DNA from: Thalassolituus hydrocarboniclasticus | GTDB taxonomy: Bacteria; Pseudomonadota; Gammaproteobacteria; Pseudomonadales; Oceanobacteraceae | Reading direction: 5' to 3' | Assembly: GCF_025345565.1 (NCBI RefSeq) | Contig: NZ_CP054475.1 | Span: 2,510,448 to 2,574,447, forward strand | Length of the DNA stretch: 64,000 nt | In this document: in pieces, positions 47,172 through 56,491 of the stretch | How positions within the stretch are numbered: the stretch's first letter is position 1 | How the letters are laid out: each line of letters begins with the position of its first letter | The notes under the pieces: generated by a model | What the model was told of the DNA's origin: nothing | Databases searched by the model: none | Seen by the model: only the letters and a program-made list of their open reading frames with translations | Made by a program: the position numbers and the translations under genes

Positions 47172-48053
47172 TTAAAGCAGCCACCAGAGCAGAGCCGGAA
47201 TGGTAATAAATGAGATCAGAGTCGACATAACCACCATTCCGGCCACCGCTTCCGGAGCCCGCTGATAGCGCTCCGCAAACAAATAATTAAACACCGCAAC
47301 CGGCATCGACGCCTGCAACAGCACGACGCCTTTTTCCGTTCCGGAAAGATCCAGCAAGCTCACCACCAGTAAGCCCACAACAAAACCACCGAATATCCGC
47401 AACAGGCTGTAAAGCAGAGCCTGCCGCCACTGCCGGACCTGCAGACGCTGCAACGAAACACCCAGGGTAATCAGCATTAACGGAATCGTCATACCACCGA
47501 TTAAACGCACCGAATTCTGCACCGCAGCCGGTAACGTCCAATCCGCCCATAACAACAGCAATGCAATCACAATGGCATATAAAATTGGCATTTTAGCCAG
47601 CCCGGCAAGACCACCGGCCTGACGTCCGCCGGCCAGCAAAATCCCGGCCGGAAAATGCGCAACAGACAGCACCATAAAAAATGCCAGCGCCAGTGCCAGT
47701 CCCTCCTGCCCGAATGCCAGCAGGCATACCGGCAATCCCATATTACCGACATTAGGAAAGACAAAAGATGGCAGATAAGCGCGTACATCATCGCCCAGAA
47801 GACGAGGGACCAAAGCCCCCAGAAGCGCCATAAAAGCAGCCACCAGCACACAGGCCAGCGCGGTACGCTGAAAAGCCACAATGTCGATTTCAACAGAGCC
47901 CAGTACCGACAACATCAGGCAGGGCGCGGCCACATTCAGCACCAGCCGGGAAATAAATTCCGGATCAAACGCATAGCCCTGGCGCGCCCAGAAAAAGCCG
48001 ATGGCGGCACAGGCCAGTACAGGCGCCATAATGGCGAAAATTTCGGTTATCAT
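47172..48053 (-). CDS. AEC-family membrane transporter
   Basis: 293 residues from the ATG at 48053 (MITEIFAIMAPVLACAAIGFFWARQG); an upstream extension to 48179 is non-membrane and enters the divergent mnmC promoter. About ten membrane spans in two halves, with NVGNMGLPVCLLAFG and QASMPVAVFNYLFAERY, both hallmarks of auxin-efflux-carrier-type transporters. Exports small organic anions in characterised relatives; substrate unknown. Confidence 0.85.
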   Translation of the reverse strand: MITEIFAIMAPVLACAAIGFFWARQGYAFDPEFISRLVLNVAAPCLMLSVLGSVEIDIVAFQRTALACVLVAAFMALLGALVPRLLGDDVRAYLPSFVFPNVGNMGLPVCLLAFGQEGLALALAFFMVLSVAHFPAGILLAGGRQAGGLAGLAKMPILYAIVIALLLLWADWTLPAAVQNSVRLIGGMTIPLMLITLGVSLQRLQVRQWRQALLYSLLRIFGGFVVGLLVVSLLDLSGTEKGVVLLQASMPVAVFNYLFAERYQRAPEAVAGMVVMSTLISFITIPALLWWLL

Positions 48054-48143
48054 GGGCGGATCATACGTGAGTGCCGTGCTTTTTGTCTGCAGCGTACTGA
48101 CGCTAAAATAGCGGCGTTTATACCCACTACTCTGAGAATATCT

Positions 48144-50249
48144 GTGTCTTCCAGTCCTTCCGACCACCCGGCCAGCCATCCGCCGGCAGATAATATTCCG
48201 GCAAACAGTAATCAGGCACCCTCTGCTCCTGACCTGTTATGGAATGACGACGGCCTGCCGGTTTCCCGTGAATTTAATGATCCGTATTTTTCTGTGGATA
48301 ACGGTCTGGAAGAAAGCCGCTATGTTTTTCTGCAGCACAATGGTCTGCCACAGCGCTGGTCTGACTGGCAGGGCGACTTCAGCATTGTTGAAACCGGATT
48401 CGGCACCGGGCTGAATTTCCTGATGACCTGGGAAAGCTGGCGCCAGAGCAACAGACACGATAGCAGCTGGCTGCATTTCACCAGCATTGAAAAATTCCCG
48501 CTGACACTCAGCCAGCTGCAACAGGCACTGGCATTGTGGCCACAACTCAGCGAGCTGAGCGCTCAGCTGTTTAGCCAATACCCACTGCCGGTTGCCGGTT
48601 TCCATCGTCTGGTCTGGCCAGAAGAACGTATATCCCTGACGCTGATCTTTGCCGATGTCAAAGAGGCTCTGCCGCAATTAAGCGGCCCGGTGCATGCCTG
48701 GTATCTGGATGGCTTTGCACCCTCAAAAAATCCACAGATGTGGTCGGAAGAATTATTCAGCGGTATGCGCCGCTTAAGCCAGCGCCAGCCGGGCCAATAT
48801 CAGGGCGAACAGCCCGCCACGGTCGCCACCTTCACCTCGGCAGGCATTGTCCGCCGTGGCCTGCTGGGCGCAGGTTTTCATGTTAAACGGGTGCCCGGTT
48901 ATGGCCGTAAACGCGAGATGCTGGCCGGCAGCTTTAACCGCCGTCAGGGACCAGAGCTGGCGCCCTGCTTTCTGCACAAACCCTGGTTACTGCAGGAAAA
49001 CAGATGGCCCGATGACGCCGAGGTTGTTGTTATCGGCGCCGGACTCGCCGGAGCCACCACCGCCAGAGCACTGGCCGAGCGTGGCCTGAAGGTAGAGGTG
49101 ATTGATGCCGCAGGCATTGCCCAGCAGGCCTCCGGCAACCCTCAGGGCGGGCTCTATGTAAAACTCGCGGCCGGCGACAACGCCATTCATACCGATTTTT
49201 ATCTGGCCGCCTTTCAGTATGCCCTGCCCTATATGCGCCGCTATTTAGGCGCTGGCGATGCGGATAACCCCTACTGGTCACAATGTGGCGTGCTGCAGCT
49301 GGCTTACGATAATAAAGAAGCCCAGCGCCAGCTGAAATTCAGCCAGACCCGCAGCCTGCCCGAGACTCTGGTGCAGTCGCTGGATCAGGCACAGGCGGGA
49401 AACATTGCAGGTAATCCGCAACAGAGCGGCGGTCTGTTTTTCCCACAGGCAGGCTGGGTCAGCCCGGCAGATTTATGCCGGATTCTGCTGCAACACACGA
49501 ATATCCGCTTCACACAACGTCAGGTCAGCGCGCTGCAACAAATCCCACAGGGCTGGCAGATTCAGTGCAGCGACGGCACCATCCTGCAAAGCCGCCAGCT
49601 GGTACTGGCCTGCGCCAATGCGGCCACAAACCTGCTGCCTGAGGCGTATCTGCCGCTGAAACGTATTCGCGGCCAGCTCAGTTATTTAAACCCAGCGCAG
49701 ACTCCGGCACTGAATACCGTACTCTGCGGCCGCAGCTATATGGCGCCGGCGCGTAATGGCCGGCTGTGTCTGGGGGCAACCTATAACCTGCGGGATGATG
49801 ACACTCAGCTGCGTGACAGCGACCATCAGACCAACCTTGATCACCTGCCGGATTTCGGCCCGCAATGGCAGGAGCTGAATAAACAACAGGGTATGAAACT
49901 GGTACTCGGCGGACGGGTTGGTTTCCGCTGTACCACTCCGGATTACCTGCCGATGGTCGGAGCCGTGCCAGAGAGCCGCGGGTTTGTGCAGTGCTTCAGC
50001 GGGCTGGTGCGTAATGCCAAGCGTATTCCAGCCAAAGCAGCACCGCAGTATCCGGGTTTATGGCTGAATATTGGTCATGGTTCACGCGGACTGGCGTCAG
50101 CTCCGCTCTGTGCCGAGCTGCTGACTCAACAGATGATGGGTGCTCCGCTGCCCGTGGCACTGGATGTGGCCGAAGCCTTATGGCCGGGACGGTTTTTACT
50201 GCGGGATATGGTGCGGCGCAAATTGCCGCCGGAACTGGCTCAGGGCTGA
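48144..50249 (+). CDS. mnmC: tRNA mnm5s2U biosynthesis bifunctional protein MnmC
   Basis: 701 residues from the GTG at 48144; the frame is open far upstream, but that part is antisense to the transporter gene. N-terminal methyltransferase: LPVSREFNDPYFSVDNGLEESRYVFL, ETGFGTGLNFLMTWE, and DGFAPSKNPQMW. C-terminal FAD oxidase: VVVIGAGLAGATTARALAERG and ASGNPQGGLYVKL. The oxidase removes the carboxymethyl group from cmnm5s2U and the methyltransferase adds methyl, completing the wobble-uridine modification in tRNA. The first 30 residues are Ser/Pro/Ala-rich and unlike E. coli, and no ATG is available there. Confidence 0.93.
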   Translation: MSSSPSDHPASHPPADNIPANSNQAPSAPDLLWNDDGLPVSREFNDPYFSVDNGLEESRYVFLQHNGLPQRWSDWQGDFSIVETGFGTGLNFLMTWESWRQSNRHDSSWLHFTSIEKFPLTLSQLQQALALWPQLSELSAQLFSQYPLPVAGFHRLVWPEERISLTLIFADVKEALPQLSGPVHAWYLDGFAPSKNPQMWSEELFSGMRRLSQRQPGQYQGEQPATVATFTSAGIVRRGLLGAGFHVKRVPGYGRKREMLAGSFNRRQGPELAPCFLHKPWLLQENRWPDDAEVVVIGAGLAGATTARALAERGLKVEVIDAAGIAQQASGNPQGGLYVKLAAGDNAIHTDFYLAAFQYALPYMRRYLGAGDADNPYWSQCGVLQLAYDNKEAQRQLKFSQTRSLPETLVQSLDQAQAGNIAGNPQQSGGLFFPQAGWVSPADLCRILLQHTNIRFTQRQVSALQQIPQGWQIQCSDGTILQSRQLVLACANAATNLLPEAYLPLKRIRGQLSYLNPAQTPALNTVLCGRSYMAPARNGRLCLGATYNLRDDDTQLRDSDHQTNLDHLPDFGPQWQELNKQQGMKLVLGGRVGFRCTTPDYLPMVGAVPESRGFVQCFSGLVRNAKRIPAKAAPQYPGLWLNIGHGSRGLASAPLCAELLTQQMMGAPLPVALDVAEALWPGRFLLRDMVRRKLPPELAQG

Positions 50250-50259
50250 GCCGGAAAGA

Positions 50260-50457
50260 TCAGACAACGCGTTTGATGCGCTTGCGCCGCTCAGCTTCCA
50301 GCCTGGCCTGCTCGGCCTCTTCGCGGATCTGGCGCATAGCAGCGGCCAGCTCAGCACAGCAGCGGCGGACTTCTGCCAGCTGTGCTTTCATCTCATCGAT
50401 ATCGCCAATGGCTGTGCGCAGGCGTCGTTTCAGTTGTTGCTGCTTAAGATCGTCCAT
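50260..50457 (-). CDS. Small coiled-coil protein, unknown
   Basis: 65 residues from the ATG at 50457 (MDDLKQQQLKRRLRTAIGDIDE); an ATG seven codons earlier is possible. The sequence is nearly all helix-forming, with heptads (EMKAQLAEVRRCCAELAAAMRQIREEAEQ) and a basic end RRKRIKRVV. I do not recognise it. It overlaps the yheU-like gene by 14 bases and shares its direction, so it is probably the third gene of a three-gene unit. Confidence 0.6.
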   Translation of the reverse strand: MDDLKQQQLKRRLRTAIGDIDEMKAQLAEVRRCCAELAAAMRQIREEAEQARLEAERRKRIKRVV

Positions 50458-50791
50458 AGTCACCACCAGACCAGCCATGACTGCGTAATACGCGGGTCAT
50501 TTCAATGTGGCAGGTCTGCTGGATGGGGTCAAACAAAAGTATGGCACTGCCGTCGGCTAACTGAGCTTTAACCTGGGCCTTTTTATCTTCCAGGCTGACG
50601 TCGTAATCGCCGTAATCTGTGCCTTCACGGCAGACGAAGTCTTCCAGAATACCGTCCAGTGCTTCGGCACTCAGCTGTTGGTAAGGAATCGCCAGAACAC
50701 CTTCCTGCGGCGCATCCTCACCGTAAGGAGCTTCTTCGCAAGAAGTACTGGTGTAGTCGTGGTCATCAGACGGTACGGAATCAGATGGCAA
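50444..50791 (-). CDS. yheU: YheU-family (UPF0270) protein with N-terminal extension
   Basis: The UPF0270 domain is clear: LAIPYQQLSAEALDGILEDFVCREGTDYGDYDVSLEDKK, then GSAILLFDPIQQTCHIEM. In E. coli YheU is about 72 residues; here about 33 acidic residues precede it. I chose the TTG at 50791 (about 115 residues), which has GGGAGG six bases upstream; a GTG at 50815 gives 123. No ATG is in frame before the domain. It overlaps the upstream gene by 11 bases. Function of the family unknown. Confidence 0.75.
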   Translation of the reverse strand: MPSDSVPSDDHDYTSTSCEEAPYGEDAPQEGVLAIPYQQLSAEALDGILEDFVCREGTDYGDYDVSLEDKKAQVKAQLADGSAILLFDPIQQTCHIEMTRVLRSHGWSGGDYGRS

Positions 50792-51224
50792 AACCTGCCT
50801 CCCGCTCCCACTCACAACTCATGCGCAGATCGGCATCTGAAGGCACATGGCCCTGGTCGGTGTTCCAGTTAAAAGTGTGCTTACCGGACAGCTCGGTTTC
50901 CAGATGCACGGTGGCCGACACCCAGTACATGCTTTTCAGCAAAGCCTCGAACTGACGCAGCCACTGCTCCCACTCATACTCCACCGCTTTATAAGAGGCA
51001 GCAAAGTGAATCAGCTGGGTATGGTAAGTGCCGCTGAATACATCATCACCGGGCATGGAAAACATTTCCCGGCACAACAGTGACCAGTCATCATCAACAC
51101 CTAAAGGCAATGATTGAATGGCACTCCAGTTGGCGCGACGGTGAAGACGGGCACTGAACTCATCGGTAGCCGGTATATGGCGGATCACGCCGTAGACGAT
51201 GGATTCCTGATCGAATTGTGACAC
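50781..51224 (-). CDS. Conserved-looking hypothetical protein
   Basis: 147 residues from a GTG with AAGGA upstream. No recognised domain. Polar, slightly acidic, with several Trp and Tyr in an alternating pattern (YEWEQWLRQFEALLKSMYWVSATVHLETEL), suggesting a compact alpha/beta cytoplasmic protein. No signal peptide or membrane span. First gene of the unit with yheU and the coiled-coil gene; good ribosome site and codon use like neighbours argue it is real. Confidence 0.65.
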   Translation of the reverse strand: MSQFDQESIVYGVIRHIPATDEFSARLHRRANWSAIQSLPLGVDDDWSLLCREMFSMPGDDVFSGTYHTQLIHFAASYKAVEYEWEQWLRQFEALLKSMYWVSATVHLETELSGKHTFNWNTDQGHVPSDADLRMSCEWEREAGFAI

Positions 51225-51277
51225 GCAAAATCCTTACAACTGAATGCTGCGGCCATCATAGCGGAATTATGGAAAAA

Positions 51278-51306
51278 CAAAAACGGCGCCGAAGCGCCGT
51301 TTTTGT
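51278..51306 (-). terminator. Intrinsic terminator of phaC
   Basis: Minus strand: AACGGCGC, TTCG loop, GCGCCGTT followed by TTTG and more T, starting 21 bases after the phaC stop. A/T runs on both sides. Confidence 0.9.
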
Positions 51307-51326
51307 GAGCCAGTAATCAGGGCTGA

Positions 51327-53138
51327 TTACTTATTCAGTACATCAATGATGCGTTGTTTAACATAACGCCCCGGGGCATCTTCGATGATACCGAGCTTAC
51401 CGCTTCCGGGCTGACGTGCGTCGGTCTGCTCAGAGCCGCCCTGAGCGGTTGCCCACTGTTGCCAGTCAAGCCACCACGAACCTTCATGCTGCTCGGCATT
51501 GCGGTACCACTCTTCCGGATCTGCAGGCAGAGCTTCGTTCGTCCAGTAGCCATATTTATTGGCTGAAGGAGGATTAACAACCCCGGCGATATGGCCTGAG
51601 CCACCCAGCACAAAGCGGTTTTTACCACCCATCAGCAGCGGGCCTTTATAGGTTCCCTGCCACAGAGCAATATGATCCTGAGCGGTAGAAAGGAAATAGG
51701 TCGGAATGCTGATCGCACTCAGATCGATTTTCTCGCCATCCAGTTCCAGCGCATTTTTCTGCACCAGTTTATTTTCCAGATACATATTACGCAGGTAGAA
51801 AGAATGCATAGCCGCCGGCAGGTTGGTACTGTCGGTATTCCAGTACAACAGATCAAAAGCCGCCGGGCGCTCACCTTTCAGATAGTTGTTAATAAAGAAC
51901 GACCAGAACAGATCATTTTCCCGCAGGGTATTAAAACTGAAAGCCATTTGCCGGCCGTCGTAATACCCGAGTAAATTCATCTGTTTTTCCAGCGCCGAAA
52001 TTGCCGTCTCATTGATAAAGACGCCAATCTCCCCCGGTTGGGAAAAATCGGTCAGGGTTGCCAGGAAGGTTGCAGACTTGATCGGCTCCTGTTTCTTTTT
52101 CTTCAGGTAAGCCAGCGTCGCGGCCAGCAAAGTGCCGCCCAGACAGTAGCCGATGGCGTTAACTTCTTTTTCTCCCGTTGCCTGTTCGATCGCTTCCAGT
52201 GCCGCAATCGGGCCTTCAAGCATATAGTTGTCGAACCCTTTATCGCGCAGCGACGGCCCCGGATTAATCCAGGAAATACAGAACACGGTGTGCCCCTGAT
52301 CGACCAGCCATTTCAGATACGAGTTATTCTCACGCAGATCGAGAATGTAGTACTTGTTAATAAATGGCGGGATCACCAGCAGCGGACGTTTATACGTTTT
52401 TTCCGTTGTCGGCGTGTACTGAATCAGCTGAATCAGATCATTCTGATACACCACCTTGCCCGGCGTAGTCGCCAGATTGCGGCCAACCTGAAACGCACTG
52501 GTGTCAGTCATGGCAACGTTCAGTGCCCCTTTGACACTGGCTTCCAGATCATTACCCAGCTGTTCCATACCGGCATAGAGATTGGCACCACCACTTTCCA
52601 GTGTTTTACGGATGACCTCAGGATTCAGTGCGGCAAAATTGGTCGGTGCCAGGGCATTGACGTACTGACGCACAAAATACTCAACTTTCTGCTGCGCATG
52701 CTCGCTCAGGCCGTCGGTATCTTTGACCATCTGCATCAGGGCGTTGCCCTGCAGCAGATAGAGTTGTTTGATGTAGTCGAACAGCGGATTCTCGCTCCAC
52801 TGTGCATCTTTGAAGCGCTTATCGCTTTTATCCGGTGTAACGACCGGATCAGCGTCTTTCCCTAAAAAGCGCAAAGCCGTGTGCTGATACAGTTCCTGCT
52901 GTTTTTTCAGCAGATCCATCTGGTAACTCATCAGCTTGCCCGGGTTCTCCAGCATATGTTCGCCCAGCTCACGGAAGGCTTCGCTGAAATCGGTCAATAC
53001 AGAGGCAGCCGGGTCATCGGCGCTGGTCGGCTGATTTACCGCCTTTTCCAGCAGGCGTCCGTACTGCTCCGCTGCGCGGCTGGCCATATCATAAAAATCA
53101 CTAACGGCTGTTTCTATGCTTTCCATTGGCATATTCAT
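51327..53138 (-). CDS. phaC: Class I polyhydroxyalkanoate synthase
   Basis: 603 residues. Catalytic Cys332 in GYCLGGTLLAATL (the lipase-like box with Cys), Asp488 in STAQDHIA and His516 in GSGHIAGVVNPP make the triad. Also PPFINKYYILDLRENNS. Length and a single-gene synthase without phaE or phaR mark class I, which polymerises short-chain hydroxyacyl-CoA such as 3-hydroxybutyryl-CoA on granule surfaces. Start: AGGTGA before ATG. The phasin gene is 70 bases upstream; a terminator separates them. Confidence 0.95.
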   Translation of the reverse strand: MNMPMESIETAVSDFYDMASRAAEQYGRLLEKAVNQPTSADDPAASVLTDFSEAFRELGEHMLENPGKLMSYQMDLLKKQQELYQHTALRFLGKDADPVVTPDKSDKRFKDAQWSENPLFDYIKQLYLLQGNALMQMVKDTDGLSEHAQQKVEYFVRQYVNALAPTNFAALNPEVIRKTLESGGANLYAGMEQLGNDLEASVKGALNVAMTDTSAFQVGRNLATTPGKVVYQNDLIQLIQYTPTTEKTYKRPLLVIPPFINKYYILDLRENNSYLKWLVDQGHTVFCISWINPGPSLRDKGFDNYMLEGPIAALEAIEQATGEKEVNAIGYCLGGTLLAATLAYLKKKKQEPIKSATFLATLTDFSQPGEIGVFINETAISALEKQMNLLGYYDGRQMAFSFNTLRENDLFWSFFINNYLKGERPAAFDLLYWNTDSTNLPAAMHSFYLRNMYLENKLVQKNALELDGEKIDLSAISIPTYFLSTAQDHIALWQGTYKGPLLMGGKNRFVLGGSGHIAGVVNPPSANKYGYWTNEALPADPEEWYRNAEQHEGSWWLDWQQWATAQGGSEQTDARQPGSGKLGIIEDAPGRYVKQRIIDVLNK

Positions 53139-53166
53139 GTATCACCTGCATTCAGAAACGGTTGAG

Positions 53167-53191
53167 CAAAAAAGGCCACCCGAAGGTGGCC
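53167..53191 (-). terminator. Terminator between phasin and phaC
   Basis: Minus strand GGCCACC, TTCG loop, GGTGGCC and TTTTTT, 18 bases after the phasin stop. It may let phasin transcripts greatly outnumber phaC transcripts. Confidence 0.88.
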
Positions 53192-53208
53192 TCTGATATC
53201 AGACGTGA

Positions 53209-53595
53209 TCAGGCAGCTGATTTAGGCTTGGCAGCTGGCTTAGTGGTGGTAGTCGCCGCTGCGGTTGAGCGGGCTTCTTCCATGATGGATTCAATCTGGG
53301 TTTTGAATTCCATCGCCATGTCAGAAAATGCCTTGGCATCTTCCATCACTTTTTTGTTCAGTGCAGAAGCAGTTTCCGCCTGGTTAGCGGTAAAAGAACG
53401 CATGCTTTCTGCATCCTTAACTTCTGCCGCTTTTTTCATCTGCTCCAGACCCAGATCTGCATACGATTTAATCGCGTTCAGTTGGAATTCCGTCATTTTT
53501 TCCATGTTGTCGACAAACAGACTGTTAAATTTCGCCATGGGTGCGTACATGGTTTTAGCCTGCTCTGCGAATGCATTAAGAATATTCTCTTGCAT
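53209..53595 (-). CDS. phaP: Phasin, polyhydroxyalkanoate granule coat protein
   Basis: 128 residues, one phasin domain: FAEQAKTMYAPMAKFNSLFVDNMEKMTEFQLNAIKSYADLGLEQMK, amphipathic helices with few charged gaps, then an Ala/Thr/Lys/Pro-rich tail (KPAAKPKSAA) as in many phasins. It coats granules and controls their size. Start: GGAG seven bases before ATG. Next to phaC. Confidence 0.9.
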   Translation of the reverse strand: MQENILNAFAEQAKTMYAPMAKFNSLFVDNMEKMTEFQLNAIKSYADLGLEQMKKAAEVKDAESMRSFTANQAETASALNKKVMEDAKAFSDMAMEFKTQIESIMEEARSTAAATTTTKPAAKPKSAA

Positions 53596-53794
53596 AGTCT
53601 TGCTCCTTCAAAAGTCTAATAGCAGTTGGGGTAAATCTATCCTATGGCATTTTATCTTACACTTAAATGACAGCCCCCCAATCAAAGAGGTTTTTTTTGA
53701 TTAATATCAGCCTTTTTTATGATCTCTTTTTTAAAGTGCTTAACAATGAGGCCAAAGGCTGGCGCCAATTGCCCTAGAGCATTCACTTTAAATT

Positions 53795-54049
53795 CTAACT
53801 GTTCTCTTTATCAGAAGAAGATGCACCCGACATCATGCTCATCATCATTTTCTGAAACTGTCCCATCGCATTCATGCCTTCGTTAAACATCGGCTGATAC
53901 AGGCTCATGGCATCGTAGCCGTCTTCCCCGGATTTCATTTTTTCCAGCATGCTGGCAAACAGTTCTTTCTGGAACTCCTGTACATCCGGCAATCCCATAA
54001 CGCGACGAAATTCTTCCGGCGTAAGATCAAAAGTAACATTAATTTTCAT
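53795..54049 (-). CDS. DUF6489-like small protein
   Basis: 84 residues. MKINVTFDLTPEEFRRVMGLPDVQEFQKELFASMLEKMK resembles the DUF6489 family: a short strand, the T-P-E-E helix and the G-L-P-D-V motif. Then a Met-rich amphipathic helix (GQFQKMMMSMMSGASS). The family often lies near polyhydroxyalkanoate genes, and the Met-rich helix could attach to granules; that is inference. Start has AGGGAATAAACG. The 199 bases before phaP hold an AT-rich stretch that probably carries the phaP promoter. Confidence 0.7.
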   Translation of the reverse strand: MKINVTFDLTPEEFRRVMGLPDVQEFQKELFASMLEKMKSGEDGYDAMSLYQPMFNEGMNAMGQFQKMMMSMMSGASSSDKENS

Positions 54050-54109
54050 CGTTTATTCCCTGTCGTTCTATGTTTTATTTTTAAAGACATCAGCATAAGC
54101 CGCCCGTTG

Positions 54110-55264
54110 TCAGCCATCCTGTTTATCCAGGCCCTTCCATGCTACCCAGGCACCCAGCACTGCCGCTAATGTAGCCAGAAAAAAGACCTGACTGCCACCC
54201 AAAGACAACCACAGGCTGCCACTTAACCAGGCGCCGAGCGCACCGCCGATGCCAAAGCCGACACTGGAATACATTGCCTGTGCCCGCCCCTGCAGTGGCC
54301 GCGGAAATAAATGCTGAATATAACGCATGGATACGGCATGCATAGCAGCAAAGCTGAACGCATGTCCCAGCTGTGCCAGCAACAACCAGCCCCAGAAATC
54401 CACCAGACTGCCAATCAGTGTCCAGCGTACCGCTGTAATTAATAAACTTAATACGCACCAGGTCCGCCAGCTGAAAAAGCTGACCAATCGGTGAAATTTC
54501 CAGAATAAAAAAACCTCGGCAATAACCCCAAGCGACCACAGCAAACCGATCTCTGCTGGTTTATATCCATGATTTTCAAGGTAAATACTGAAAAATGTGT
54601 AATAAGGGCCATGACTGATCTGCAGCAGAATATTCATCAGAATAAACACCTGCACCGGCCGTGATTTTAATAAATTTAAAAATTGTCCTGACGGCGCCGG
54701 CTGCGGATGCCCTTCGGCCGGTTCAGGCAAAGTCAGACTGTTAATACCGATCAGCGCCATCAGGCTCAGCATCAGCAGCGGCAACCAGCCAACGGAAATC
54801 CACTCGAATAAATAACCAGCGCCCAGCACCACCAGCACAAAACCAATAGAGCCCCACATACGGATACGGCCATAGATATCAGCCTGCGTGCCACAGTGCT
54901 GCAATGTCATGGCTTCGTACTGTGGCAGCATGGCCGCCCAGAAAAAACCGTACAGAATCATCACCGCAGCCATGCTGACAAAGCTGTCAGCCCACCAGAT
55001 CAGCGAGAAGCACAGCATGGTCAGCATCCCGGCCCAGCGCACCATCTGCATTGGCGTACGGAAATAACGGCTCCAGTAAGCCCAGAGATTCGGTGCCAGT
55101 ATGCGTACCAGACCAAAGCAGGCCATCAGCTGACCGATCTGCTCCGGATTAAAACTGCGGTTCTGCAGAAATAACCCCCAGTAAGGCGCGATACAACCCA
55201 ACAGGGCGAAATACAGGGCGTAAAAGAAAGAGAGCCGTTTAAACGGCAAAGCGGAAGACATCAT
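54110..55264 (-). CDS. MFS transporter of the HcaT / MFS-1-like type
   Basis: 384 residues with 12 membrane spans in two six-helix halves. Opens LPFKRLSFFYALYFALLGCIAPYWGLFLQ, the characteristic start of the HcaT/YceL-like family, and has IYGRIRMWGSIGFVLVVLGAGYLFE and the central YTFFSIYLENHGYKPAEIGLLWSLGVIAE. Related proteins take up phenylpropanoid or nucleoside-like compounds; here the substrate is unknown. Terminator-separated from aroC. Confidence 0.85.
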   Translation of the reverse strand: MMSSALPFKRLSFFYALYFALLGCIAPYWGLFLQNRSFNPEQIGQLMACFGLVRILAPNLWAYWSRYFRTPMQMVRWAGMLTMLCFSLIWWADSFVSMAAVMILYGFFWAAMLPQYEAMTLQHCGTQADIYGRIRMWGSIGFVLVVLGAGYLFEWISVGWLPLLMLSLMALIGINSLTLPEPAEGHPQPAPSGQFLNLLKSRPVQVFILMNILLQISHGPYYTFFSIYLENHGYKPAEIGLLWSLGVIAEVFLFWKFHRLVSFFSWRTWCVLSLLITAVRWTLIGSLVDFWGWLLLAQLGHAFSFAAMHAVSMRYIQHLFPRPLQGRAQAMYSSVGFGIGGALGAWLSGSLWLSLGGSQVFFLATLAAVLGAWVAWKGLDKQDG

Positions 55265-55304
55265 GGCGTTGAACGCTCAGCCTCATGCCTGAAATGCGGT
55301 TATA

Positions 55305-55332
55305 CAAAAAAGGGCCGGCAGAGCCGGCCCTT
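55305..55332 (-). terminator. Intrinsic terminator of aroC
   Basis: Minus strand GGGCCGGC, TCT loop, GCCGGCCC and TTTTTTG, only a few bases after the aroC stop. Very stable stem. Confidence 0.92.
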
Positions 55333-55336
55333 CATT

Positions 55337-56437
55337 TTACTGTTTTGCCTCAGCGGCAATCACCGGTGTTGTGCAGTGCACATCAGCGTTCTGGCCACGA
55401 TGACGCAGCAGATGATCACACAGCACCATCGCCATCATCGCTTCGGCAATCGGCGTGGCACGGATGCCTACACAAGGGTCATGACGGCCTTTAGTGATGA
55501 CTTCAATCGGGTTGCCATCAGAATCGATGGAACGGCCCGGAATGATCAGGCTGGAGGTCGGTTTCAGCGCGATATGGGCAATGATGTCCTGACCGGTGGA
55601 AATACCACCCAGCACACCACCGGCATGGTTGCTTAAGAAGCCTTCCGACGTCATTTCATCACGGTGCTCGGTGCCTTTTTGCTCAACACAGGCAAAGCCA
55701 TCGCCAATTTCAACGCCTTTTACCGCATTGATGCTCATCAGCGCATGGGCCAGCTCGGCATCCAGACGATCAAAAATCGGCTCACCCAGGCCCGGGAACA
55801 GACCGGTCGCCACCACAGAGATTTTCGCACCAACGGAATTACCTTCTTTACGCAGCGCGTTCATGTAGGTTTCCATTTCGGCCACTTTAGAGGCATCCGG
55901 GCTGAAGAACGGGTTCTGCTCCACCTGATCCCAATCGAACTGTTCGATTTTGATCGGCCCCAGCTGGCTTAAGTAACCACGCACCTGAATGCCTTTCGCT
56001 GCCAGCACTTTCTTGGCAATGGCACCGGCCGCCACACGCATTGCGGTTTCGCGGGCTGACGAACGGCCACCACCACGGTAATCACGGAAACCGTATTTCT
56101 GCGTGTAGGCGTAATCGGCGTGGGCCGGACGGAAGGTCTTGGCTATGTCAGCGTAATCTTTCGAACGCTGGTCAGTGTTCTCGATCAGCAGGCCAATCGG
56201 TGTGCCCGTGGTTTTGCCTTCAAACACGCCGGACAGAATTTTCACCACATCGTCTTCACGACGCTGGGTGGTATAGCGTGAGGTACCGGGCTTACGGCGA
56301 TCAAGATCAAGCTGCAGATCGTCTTCGCTCAGTTCAATACCCGGAGGGCAGCCATCAACGACAGCCACCAGCGCCAGGCCATGACTTTCACCGGCGGTGG
56401 TAACGGTGAAACTTTTGCCAAAGGTATTTCCGGACAT
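55337..56437 (-). CDS. aroC: Chorismate synthase
   Basis: 366 residues. [23 protein letters not shown] at 6-28, [34 protein letters not shown] with the FMN/phosphate residues, and GGISTGQDI and [18 protein letters not shown]. Converts EPSP to chorismate using reduced FMN; this is the step after AroA, encoded 32 kb away. prmB-aroC order is usual in gammaproteobacteria. Complete. Confidence 0.97.
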   Translation of the reverse strand: MSGNTFGKSFTVTTAGESHGLALVAVVDGCPPGIELSEDDLQLDLDRRKPGTSRYTTQRREDDVVKILSGVFEGKTTGTPIGLLIENTDQRSKDYADIAKTFRPAHADYAYTQKYGFRDYRGGGRSSARETAMRVAAGAIAKKVLAAKGIQVRGYLSQLGPIKIEQFDWDQVEQNPFFSPDASKVAEMETYMNALRKEGNSVGAKISVVATGLFPGLGEPIFDRLDAELAHALMSINAVKGVEIGDGFACVEQKGTEHRDEMTSEGFLSNHAGGVLGGISTGQDIIAHIALKPTSSLIIPGRSIDSDGNPIEVITKGRHDPCVGIRATPIAEAMMAMVLCDHLLRHRGQNADVHCTTPVIAAEAKQ

Positions 56438-56491
56438 AATCAGTCTCTTATTTCAGGGCCGGTCAGGCGGCCGTCTATTAATTCAATAAAT

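Noticed and set aside
47655-48143. N-terminal extension of the mnmC frame
   Set aside because: This part is antisense to the AEC transporter gene and has no MnmC similarity; the methyltransferase homology starts just after the GTG at 48144.
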